Origin: CAYMCV01 sp964389005
Lineage (GTDB): Bacteria > Bacillota > Clostridia > Lachnospirales > Lachnospiraceae
Length of the DNA stretch: 17,258 nt
Assembly (NCBI GenBank): GCA_964389005.1
Contig: CAYMCV010000052.1
Coordinates: 1-17,258 of the forward strand
Reading direction: 5' to 3'
Notes under the pieces: generated by a model
Seen by the model: the letters and a program-made list of their open reading frames with translations, nothing else
Database searches by the model: none
What the model was told of the DNA's origin: nothing
Translations under genes and position numbers: made by a program
Shown: piece by piece, positions 7,102 through 14,295 of the stretch
Numbering within the stretch: position 1 is the first letter of the stretch
How the letters are laid out: every line of letters starts with the position of its first letter

Positions 7102-10023
7102 TCAATGGAACAATGGCTTTAACTCCTTGAATAACCCCGCCGCGTTCTCGATATTCTCCTGATTTCCGACCACACAGATACATCCATCATCTAAAAATGC
7201 CTGCATATAAGCTGCCATTTGCCGTATATCTTCCTGCGTGGTTTGTAGCAACTCGTCACGTTCTTTTTGTAACTGTTCTTCTGTCAAGTCTGTCATATAC
7301 ATTACATATGAACGCGTTCCGCGCCCTGCAGGGGTCAGCGGTGTGTCAACATCACTGACGGTTCCGATGATAAACTGTGTCATCTGTCGCTCATCAGCCG
7401 AAAAATCTTTCAGATAAGATACCACATTCTCAAATACATCAACCGTCTTTTTGAGATTTGGATCGCGATACGACACAAAATACGTATCGCCGCTTCGCGA
7501 AAAGGATGTCATACAACCGTAAGCCCCACCTTTGACGCGTACCTGATTCCACATATATTCATAACCGAGTATGGTGCGTAGCACGTTTAAAACACCGGTA
7601 TGACGATAACCTTTGTTTCTAAAATTACCTGCACGACAAACGTATTGAATCTGTGCAGATGTTTTAAAACCTTCATTCTTAACCGACAGTTCCACGTCTA
7701 ATGGTTCTTTTGCAACCTTTTCTGTAAACAGTCGTTCTTTAAGATGCATGATGGCATTGCTAACATCCGGCGCATCTTTGAGCGGTGACGTATAGTCGAC
7801 CAAGAGATTCTCCGCACGGAATACGGATTGCAGCAAGGTCTGCAGTTTCTCAATCAACCCATCCTTTTCTACGTCATAATTTGCCTCCAAATGCTCCAGC
7901 AATTGATAAAAAGGAATGCCGTTATTTAATTCAAACAAAGCCGCCGACTTAGAAAAATAAGACATGGCACGCACAGATGCCACAGAATGTCCAGCAGAAA
8001 TCATTCTAGATTCAATCTGCGATTTCAACTCGGCAATAATCTCATAAAGTCGCTGTGTGTCCGATAATTGCGTTTGCAATATCATTTCCTCGACCAAGCG
8101 AAATGCTTCGCCGATATTCTCGTACAAAACCTTCGCTTTGACCTCGTAGACCATCTTCACGCACTCCGAACGATTTACATTCGTATAGGGTACAAGCGCC
8201 GCATCAATTCCGCCTGTCTTAATATTGATTTCGTTAAAAAGTTCTCCGTATGTGTAATTTTTTGTATCCATATACCCAAGACATGCCTTCAGTATGCCGG
8301 TATAAACAAACAAATCCGCCGGAACCTGACTGCAATCAAATGCAAACTTCACATAGGCAATCCCGTTGGTAAAAATGTCATGACGAAGTAAAGCGGTATC
8401 GCCCACCTTCTGCAACGTATTGTCAATTTTTAGCACTTTCTTGCGTAAATCACTTCGTTTGAGTAACGGTATTTTCTCAAGATTCTCCTTCGTATCCGGT
8501 TCTTCCTGGTATGCACGCAATGCCTGTGTTTCATCGACCAAACGTGCAATTTCGTCGTTACTTAAATTCTCTTTATAAGCCGCCAGTCTCTCTGCCAATT
8601 CGCGTTCTCTTTGTGCTGCAAGTCCTTTCTTGGGCTTTACTACTACAATTGACTTGTGTCTATTATCTAAAAGGTACTTTTGAATCAATTTTTCGAAATA
8701 TCCTGTGCCGACACGCTCACGTAAGAGTTTGAATGTCGCAAGTGCCTCCACATTGCAAAACGGAAGGTTCTCATCATAGAGCCAGCTGTCCATAATCTGC
8801 AATCCGTACATGAGTCCCTTGGGATAACTGCCGAAATCCGCCTCGCGATACTTGAATTCATAATAATTCAATGCAGCAAGAAGCGATTTTTCATCGATTC
8901 CTTCTTCGCAAATCTGCTTCAGAATCCGCTCAACTTCCTCTACAAACTCCTGCTCGCGGGATGCGTTGGCGTTCTTTGCCACAATAGAAAACGCCGGCTG
9001 ATATCCTCCGTTATCATAGGAGCCAAAAACATCCTTCCCGATTCCCTTGGCAATCAATGCCTTCTTCACCGGCGCACCGGGTGCGGAACAAATCGCATAA
9101 TCCAGAATTTGAAATGCAAGATACAATTCATTGTTCAGCGAAGTTTCAACTACATTATTATATGAAAGATAGGTTTTATCTTCTTCCTGCTCATCCTCGG
9201 TAATCGGGTACTCCTTCACAATCCTGCGTGGCTTTGAAAACGGTTGTTGTAATATAATCTCCGAATCCACCTTGCGATAATCAAATGCCGAGAGATAATT
9301 CTCATCAATCCACGAAAGTTTCTCTGCCATATCCATGTCACCATACAGATAGATATAGGAATTGGACGGATGATAGTAATTACGATGAAAGTCTAAAAAT
9401 TGCTCGTACGTCAATTCCGGTATTACCTCGGGATCTCCGCCTGACTCAACGCTGTAGGCGTTGTCCGGAAACAAAGAACTCATCAATTCCCGCTCAAAAA
9501 CATCGTCCGGAGAAGAAAATGCGCCCTTCATCTCACTGTAAACCACTCCGTTGATGGTCAATTCCGCATCGGAATCTTCCATCTCGTAATGCCACCCTTC
9601 CTGACGAAATATCTTCTCTTCTCGATAGATATTCGGATAAAAAACAGCATCCAGATATACATGCATCAGATTCTGAAAGTCTTTGTCATTGTAACTTGCA
9701 ACCGGATAAAGTGTCTTGTCCGGAAATGTCATTGCATTTAAGAACGTATTCAATGACCCCTTTGCCAACTCGATAAAAGGATCCTTTACGGGGAAATTCT
9801 TAGAACCGCACAGTACAGAATGCTCGATAATGTGCGGAACACCGGTACTGTCTGTCGGTGGTGTCCGAAATCCGACATAGAATACCTTGTTGTCGTCATC
9901 ATTGGATAAAAGAACTACCTTTGCGCCGGTCTTTTTGTGACGTAAAATATAGCCATCCGAATTCAAATCCGCTATTTTTCGATGCTCCAATATTTCGTAT
10001 GTTGTTAATTCTTCCAATTTCAT
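7102..10023 (-). CDS. M16C-family zinc metallopeptidase (PreP/Cym1-like, insulinase superfamily)
   Basis: The 973-residue single chain has the length and motifs of M16C presequence-protease-like peptidases, which close a large chamber around unfolded peptides and cleave them. The inverted zinc motif HIIEH is at residues 64-68, with E67 as the catalytic base. The distal ligand is E164 in YSEMKGAFS. Other family patterns are LCGSKNFPVKDPF (71-83) and FPDKTLYPV (100-108). The C-terminal half carries KGGAYG at 831-836, the substrate-binding pattern that completes the active site. There is no signal peptide or membrane helix, so the enzyme is expected in the cytoplasm, where it would recycle peptides. 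The ATG is preceded by AAGGAG nine bases upstream. It stands alone between a hairpin at 10165-10185 and the elements at 6990-7060. The physiological substrate cannot be told from sequence. Confidence 0.94.
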   Translation of the reverse strand: MKLEELTTYEILEHRKIADLNSDGYILRHKKTGAKVVLLSNDDDNKVFYVGFRTPPTDSTGVPHIIEHSVLCGSKNFPVKDPFIELAKGSLNTFLNAMTFPDKTLYPVASYNDKDFQNLMHVYLDAVFYPNIYREEKIFRQEGWHYEMEDSDAELTINGVVYSEMKGAFSSPDDVFERELMSSLFPDNAYSVESGGDPEVIPELTYEQFLDFHRNYYHPSNSYIYLYGDMDMAEKLSWIDENYLSAFDYRKVDSEIILQQPFSKPRRIVKEYPITEDEQEEDKTYLSYNNVVETSLNNELYLAFQILDYAICSAPGAPVKKALIAKGIGKDVFGSYDNGGYQPAFSIVAKNANASREQEFVEEVERILKQICEEGIDEKSLLAALNYYEFKYREADFGSYPKGLMYGLQIMDSWLYDENLPFCNVEALATFKLLRERVGTGYFEKLIQKYLLDNRHKSIVVVKPKKGLAAQRERELAERLAAYKENLSNDEIARLVDETQALRAYQEEPDTKENLEKIPLLKRSDLRKKVLKIDNTLQKVGDTALLRHDIFTNGIAYVKFAFDCSQVPADLFVYTGILKACLGYMDTKNYTYGELFNEINIKTGGIDAALVPYTNVNRSECVKMVYEVKAKVLYENIGEAFRLVEEMILQTQLSDTQRLYEIIAELKSQIESRMISAGHSVASVRAMSYFSKSAALFELNNGIPFYQLLEHLEANYDVEKDGLIEKLQTLLQSVFRAENLLVDYTSPLKDAPDVSNAIMHLKERLFTEKVAKEPLDVELSVKNEGFKTSAQIQYVCRAGNFRNKGYRHTGVLNVLRTILGYEYMWNQVRVKGGAYGCMTSFSRSGDTYFVSYRDPNLKKTVDVFENVVSYLKDFSADERQMTQFIIGTVSDVDTPLTPAGRGTRSYVMYMTDLTEEQLQKERDELLQTTQEDIRQMAAYMQAFLDDGCICVVGNQENIENAAGLFKELKPLFH

Positions 10024-10071
10024 GATTGATCACTCCTTATAATTATTTATGTTGTTTTTCCATTGTCTGTA

Positions 10072-10083
10072 GCCATACATGGC
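10072..10083. promoter_or_regulatory. 12-bp dyad in the M16 leader region
   Basis: GCCATACATGGC is two 5-base inverted arms around AC, about 50 bases upstream of the M16 peptidase ATG. The arms and tiny loop fit a protein-binding site better than an RNA hairpin. It may be chance. Confidence 0.3.
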
Positions 10084-10115
10084 GACGTTTTTTGCTATAA
10101 CATAGTCATGCCCAA
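10081..10115 (-). promoter_or_regulatory. Element related to the 7032-7060 unit, upstream of the M16 gene
   Basis: On the plus strand this stretch starts GGCG, contains ATAACATAG and ends GCCCAA. The unit at 7032-7060 starts GGCG, contains the same ATAACATAG and ends GCCCCAA. Both lie 55 to 75 bases upstream of a minus-strand start codon. The shared nonamer plus matching ends suggests a common regulator or unusual promoter, but two copies in one window are weak evidence. Confidence 0.4.
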
Positions 10116-10164
10116 TTCATTCAAAACTCAATAATGAAAATCATTCGTTCATCATAATCAGTAA

Positions 10165-10185
10165 GACCACCGCAATGCGGTGGTC
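10165..10185 (-). terminator. Probable terminator of the EAL gene (strong hairpin, poor T-tract)
   Basis: GACCACCGC and GCGGTGGTC form a perfect 9-bp stem with a three-base loop, 34 bases after the EAL gene stop. On the minus strand it is followed by TTACTGATTATGATG, T-rich at best and not a clean run. It could be a weak intrinsic terminator or a 3' end stabiliser. The next gene, for the M16 peptidase, is on the same strand. Confidence 0.55.
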
Positions 10186-10219
10186 ATATGTAGCTTGGGA
10201 AAATTGCTCTTCTTTTGTA

Positions 10220-13006
10220 TTACGTTTGTAAATCTAGTTCGTGACAGAATTTGGGCAGATAGATATGCAGATTGTCAAACATCTGATTCGTCATCGCAAT
10301 GTATTGATAGGTACCTTCTTCCATCTCAATTTTCTTGCGATACATCTCCTCTCCCTCAATCAAGCGATGAAATACCTGAACACCATATTGGTTCACAGGT
10401 TGAACATCACTTCCGATATCACATAACAGATTACCGCCGGTAATCTCAAGTTTGCCCTTCATACTGCCAAGCGGAATCGGATTGGCCGCCAAAGCCACCA
10501 CTTTAACGCTTCCGGTTCTGATATAGGTATCTCCGTCGCCACGGAAATTACCGATACCGCCAATATCTGAGCCTTCACAGAAAGCAAAAATTTCATCACC
10601 AAAAATCAGAATCTCAACAGAACCGTTATGTGATCCGATGGCAACACCTTCCATACAGTGGTTGATGACATTGACTTTGCCGCCGTTTAATGTAATGCGA
10701 CCTTTACTCGGTTTGATTGCGCCGATGGAACATGCACAACTTCCCGATGTGTCAATCTCAATATCTGCAACGGATTTGATATCCACCGTCCCTTCAAATA
10801 CACCGATACCGACAGAATCTGCTCCCGATGCGGAAATCGCCACGCAACAACTGTCAAGTACAATCTTGGCATGACCGCTGACTGCACCGATACCGATGGC
10901 ATGACTTCCTGCTGCAATAATCTCGACATTACCGCTTGACACCTTGATTTCGGAATTCGCATCTGCCACCAAACCGCCGATGCCGATGGCTGTATCGCCG
11001 TTGGTTTCGACACGTACCGTCCCCTTCATATCCAACAAGATGTTTCCGTAGGGTTCATTCGAAGTACTGCCGATTCCGGTACCGTTGTTGTGATCCGCAC
11101 GAATTGTCAAATTACCGTTACCCTGAATCACCAAAGATGCTGATGCCGGTACATGAATTCCTTCATAGGACAAAACATTCTCTCCTTCAACACACAACAC
11201 CAGTCTGGAATTCTCTCCCAGTTCAATTGCAGGCATATCACGTCCACGCAAATTCACATCGCGCAATGCAAGTACGGTTTCCAGATTATCTGCAATCTTA
11301 ATCCCCATGCTGACTTCTCTGCCGACGTCTCCGACAATGCGCGTGGTACTTTGTACAACATCGATTTGTGAATAAAAATCAAGTGCCAGATTAACCAATG
11401 ATATATTGTCAAAGTTCGCTGTCTCATATATCTTGTTTTCAAATGCCAATTTTGCAAGTTTTAGGTTAATTGCAACAATTTCGTTCTCGATGGAAGTATC
11501 TATCTTATCCGCAACCAAAGGACTCGGTTTCGCGGTGTAAAAACCTTGAATCAAATGCACACCCAATTGGATTACCATCTGCAATTCTTCCGGCGTCTCG
11601 ACGCCTTCCGCAAGAATCTTCATGTTGTGGTTGTTCGCAAATGAAATATAGTTTGCAACCAAATGCTGCTTTTTACTGTCGGAATCGATACCCATAATCA
11701 TGGAATGGTCAATTTTTAGGTAATGAGGACTATTGTTTAAAAGAGTCGATGCATTGGAATAACCGGTTCCGTAATCATCCAATGCCAATTCACACTTGCT
11801 CTTTTCCATGTATTTATGTACGGTCTGACACGACTCTTCGGACTGCATGCCATTCTCGGTAATCTCAATGACAACCTGCTTCATCAGTTCCGGATATTCG
11901 CTCAGTAATTGATCGAATTCTTCTTCTTTGATAATCACGGTCGGAATACTGTTGATGAATAGACGACGTTTCTCAAATATCTGGTCGTTTTCTTTCATAA
12001 TGCGCAATACGTTAAAAAATGTATAATGCTCGACTTCATACAGTCGTTCCTGACGCTCCGCGAGTTCCAGAATATCGGAAGGCGACAACCCCATATCCGC
12101 TTTGGTACGCATCAATGCTTCATATGCGTAGATTTTACCTGTTTTGGCACTGACAATCGGCTGGAAATCATACTGGAGTTCGTTCATATCCAGCAGTTTA
12201 CGCAGTTTATTATCCTTAACGTACTCCGTTTCCTGTCTCCGAAACGCATCTGCCGAAAACGCATGCGGTTCCGGTTTACGGAACATGGCTGCCTCATACA
12301 CCGCAAACGCTGTATTCTTCATTAGTTCATCACAACTTGCCGAATGCTGCGGATAACAACTGTAACCGCAATAAGTTGTAAATGTTTCTGCGGTCGGTAA
12401 ATGAAGCAACACTTCGTTGATTTCCGACATGATTTCGTTCAAACTTGTCTCAACTTCACGCAACTCACAGTCATTCATCAGTAATAAAAGTTCATGTCCC
12501 GACTTACATCCGACGATTGTCTTTCGTTCTCCGCGCTTGTGTTCAAATTCACGGAAAATCTCACCGATTTCCGCCATCGTATCCGCTGCACGCTTATAGC
12601 CTACAAAATGGCGCAAATGCTCGATTCCTTCCATCTGAAACGATGCAAGATAACACGGTGTCAATGTGAGTTGTAACTGCGTTTCCGCCTTCTTTACGAA
12701 ACCGTCATAATAAACAAGACCTGTCTCCGGATCCGTATCTGTAGACTCCATAATATAGGTATATATTGGGATATCTTCTCGTTGAAACGCTTTCGCAATC
12801 TTGAATGCAATGGAAATTCCTACCACAAGTAGCACTATTCCGGCCGCTACATAGCAGTAAAAATACATTTTACGTACATCATTCCAAATTAAGTTGTATA
12901 CACCGACTGCCATCAATAAAAAGGCGAGAACGATAAAAACGTTCTCCGTCACGATGTAATAGCGTATCTTTCGATGACCGACTTCTTTGTTTTTTTCTTT
13001 CAGCAT
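10220..13006 (-). CDS. Membrane-bound c-di-GMP phosphodiesterase: degenerate GGDEF, intact EAL, C-terminal beta-solenoid-like repeat domain
   Basis: Numbering is from the ATG at 13004-13006 (928 residues). Two membrane helices (about 20-42 and 48-71) put both ends in the cytoplasm. A GGDEF-like domain (about 95-255) keeps the TGL start but has SGHEL where GGDEF should be, so it should not make c-di-GMP. The EAL domain (about 275-500) keeps the catalytic set: E296 in YEALMR, N352, E381 in EITEN, D410/D411 in DDYGTGYS, K431, E467 in AEGVET and Q487 in QGF. It should hydrolyse c-di-GMP to pGpG. A short helical linker leads to about 330 residues of Gly/Asp/Asn-rich beta repeats. These carry [GAS]-I-G-like turns centred at residues 645, 676, 706, 734, 761, 790, 818 and 846. 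This tail resembles repeat modules known from secreted carbohydrate-binding or surface proteins, but no later membrane helix exports it. GGGGAG lies six bases upstream of the ATG. A GTG 42 bases further upstream overlaps the promoter and is unlikely. Confidence 0.92.
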   Translation of the reverse strand: MLKEKNKEVGHRKIRYYIVTENVFIVLAFLLMAVGVYNLIWNDVRKMYFYCYVAAGIVLLVVGISIAFKIAKAFQREDIPIYTYIMESTDTDPETGLVYYDGFVKKAETQLQLTLTPCYLASFQMEGIEHLRHFVGYKRAADTMAEIGEIFREFEHKRGERKTIVGCKSGHELLLLMNDCELREVETSLNEIMSEINEVLLHLPTAETFTTYCGYSCYPQHSASCDELMKNTAFAVYEAAMFRKPEPHAFSADAFRRQETEYVKDNKLRKLLDMNELQYDFQPIVSAKTGKIYAYEALMRTKADMGLSPSDILELAERQERLYEVEHYTFFNVLRIMKENDQIFEKRRLFINSIPTVIIKEEEFDQLLSEYPELMKQVVIEITENGMQSEESCQTVHKYMEKSKCELALDDYGTGYSNASTLLNNSPHYLKIDHSMIMGIDSDSKKQHLVANYISFANNHNMKILAEGVETPEELQMVIQLGVHLIQGFYTAKPSPLVADKIDTSIENEIVAINLKLAKLAFENKIYETANFDNISLVNLALDFYSQIDVVQSTTRIVGDVGREVSMGIKIADNLETVLALRDVNLRGRDMPAIELGENSRLVLCVEGENVLSYEGIHVPASASLVIQGNGNLTIRADHNNGTGIGSTSNEPYGNILLDMKGTVRVETNGDTAIGIGGLVADANSEIKVSSGNVEIIAAGSHAIGIGAVSGHAKIVLDSCCVAISASGADSVGIGVFEGTVDIKSVADIEIDTSGSCACSIGAIKPSKGRITLNGGKVNVINHCMEGVAIGSHNGSVEILIFGDEIFAFCEGSDIGGIGNFRGDGDTYIRTGSVKVVALAANPIPLGSMKGKLEITGGNLLCDIGSDVQPVNQYGVQVFHRLIEGEEMYRKKIEMEEGTYQYIAMTNQMFDNLHIYLPKFCHELDLQT

Positions 13007-13033
13007 AAGTTGCTCCCCAATTAAAGTAAAACA

Positions 13034-13062
13034 ATTATAACATGTCACGTCATATATTTCTA
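13034..13062 (-). promoter_or_regulatory. Extended -10 promoter of the EAL gene
   Basis: On the minus strand TGTTATAAT (13034-13042) is a perfect extended -10 (TGn-TATAAT). TAGAAA (13057-13062) lies 17 bases upstream and matches the -35 consensus at four of six positions. Transcription should start near 13026, giving a leader of about 20 bases that contains the ribosome binding site GGGGAG. Confidence 0.78.
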
Positions 13063-13096
13063 CATCTGTTTATCATTGTGATAGCCCAAATCGATA

Positions 13097-13498
13097 CTAT
13101 ACAGGTATGGCCATCAACGCCAATTTCGAAATCACGATTTCCTCCGGATACAAATCCTCCCACAAATTTGCATCCTTTGCTCTATCTCGAAATTCGGCAA
13201 GATGATATGTGCGGCTTCGATAAATGCGCTTCCCATGTTTCTCCTCGTACGCTCCCGCTTTGATTTTGAATTTGAGCTGTTTTAGAACTTCCGTATCAAA
13301 TAGTGCATCGTCAAGTTTACATAACGTCTCCGGTAATGTCTCGTCCCGATTGTTCTCTTTCATTAAATAACGATTGACAATTGCCTTCCATTTGAAAGGA
13401 ACTTCCTCCCATGAAAGCATCTCCGCATATGTCATTTTGGCTCCGATATACAAAGAGCCCACATCCTGCATGATATACTTAAAATCTCTGTTTTCCAT
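13097..13498 (-). CDS. Conserved-looking hypothetical protein, 133 residues
   Basis: I do not recognise this protein. It is soluble and strongly charged, with no signal peptide, membrane helix or Cys pair. Its aromatic-rich first half (YIMQDVGSLYIGAKMTY, 8-24; FKWKAIVNRYLMKE, 35-48) looks helical. A basic middle follows (KFKIKAGAYEEKHGKRIYRSR, 76-96). The frame is closed by TAG in front of the EAL promoter. The ATG follows GGAG with eight bases between and lies 26 bases after the sigma-like gene stop, so it is very probably the last gene of the metA-rhomboid-sigma-like transcription unit. Its position makes a regulatory partner of the sigma-like protein possible, but nothing in the sequence demonstrates this. 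Confidence 0.8.
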   Translation of the reverse strand: MENRDFKYIMQDVGSLYIGAKMTYAEMLSWEEVPFKWKAIVNRYLMKENNRDETLPETLCKLDDALFDTEVLKQLKFKIKAGAYEEKHGKRIYRSRTYHLAEFRDRAKDANLWEDLYPEEIVISKLALMAIPV

Positions 13499-13524
13499 TC
13501 GTTTCTCCGTTATCGCATATTGTA

Positions 13525-14280
13525 TTATTCCTTCGGAAATTCACTCTCCATAAACTCGATTGCGCCTGCACACAACATGTCAATCTCTCGAATTGTCTTC
13601 ATCGAGATTCCTGTTTCCTTCGCAACTTCTTCCATGGTCGCTTTGCGGAGGTATGTTTCATAGATTTCCTTGGCGGCCTCCATTACGCGATTCATCTTAT
13701 GTAACATGGCTTCATCTGCCTTGTTCTGTTCTCCGGCGTCATGAACCAACTCCTGCATGGAATTCATGACCATTTGCGCAAACAGTTCTTCCACATCCTC
13801 AGGTTTTTCTTGGCTTCCCAGCATTCCTGCAGCCACTGTCAATGCGACATTTCCTTCTCCGATTAAATCTTCGATACTAACACCCTGTCCCACATAGAGT
13901 TTCGCAATTTCCGGTACCTTCGATAAAAACGATTGAATCGCCTGCTCAATCGCAATCGCATCCTTTTGAATCGCCGCCATATAAATAGCTTCTTTTTGTC
14001 CGTCCGTATACTGCGGAAGTTCTTCCAATTCTTTTAGATACAGCTCTAAATAATTAAGTTCGGGTTCGGATAAAAAATCATCCAAATCCGGCTTTTCTCC
14101 GATACCGATACGCTCTTTTTGCAAATATTCATAGATTAAATCCAGCTGCGGTTTGGTTAATTCCATACCCTCAAAGCCGTCTGTAATCTGCTCTTTACTT
14201 AAGACACGACCCTGTAATTCCGCCAGTTCCTTGAGTTTGAGCAGTTGCTCCGTAAATTGCAGTCTGTCGTCTGTTTTCAC
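13525..14280 (-). CDS. Truncated sigma-70-like protein lacking regions 2.4 and 4
   Basis: The 251-residue product can be matched to primary sigma factors in order. Residues 8-60 resemble region 1.1 (LKLKELAELQGRVLSKEQI, then LDLIYEYLQKERIGI). Residues 76-150 match regions 1.2 to 2.2 (YLELYLKELEELPQYT, then the pattern LYVGQGVSIEDLIGEGN at 128-144). Residues 192-232 match region 3, including the helix-turn-helix-like ATMEEVAKETGISMKTIREI (214-233). The aromatic, promoter-melting and -10-reading region 2.3/2.4 is replaced by an acidic stretch (155-190), and region 4 is absent. Such a protein may bind core RNA polymerase but should not recognise a -35 box. The start is a GTG, directly after an in-frame TGA, with a G-rich ribosome binding site seven bases upstream. 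It begins 15 bases after the rhomboid-like gene. Confidence 0.82.
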   Translation of the reverse strand: MKTDDRLQFTEQLLKLKELAELQGRVLSKEQITDGFEGMELTKPQLDLIYEYLQKERIGIGEKPDLDDFLSEPELNYLELYLKELEELPQYTDGQKEAIYMAAIQKDAIAIEQAIQSFLSKVPEIAKLYVGQGVSIEDLIGEGNVALTVAAGMLGSQEKPEDVEELFAQMVMNSMQELVHDAGEQNKADEAMLHKMNRVMEAAKEIYETYLRKATMEEVAKETGISMKTIREIDMLCAGAIEFMESEFPKE

Positions 14281-14295
14281 TCACATACCCCCCGC

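Noticed and set aside
6662..7162. 166-residue plus-strand open frame
   Set aside because: It runs antisense across the DUF4349 gene start and the intergenic repeats, has repetitive Ser/Phe composition mirrored from those regions and no ribosome binding site.
7102..7183. 75-residue minus-strand frame across the DUF4349 upstream region (6956-7183)
   Set aside because: It overlaps the end of the M16 gene and the tandem elements, and its product looks like translated noncoding sequence.
13007..13048. GTG start extending the EAL protein by 14 residues
   Set aside because: The extension codes through the extended -10 sequence at 13034-13042, and the ATG at 13006 has a well-placed GGGGAG.
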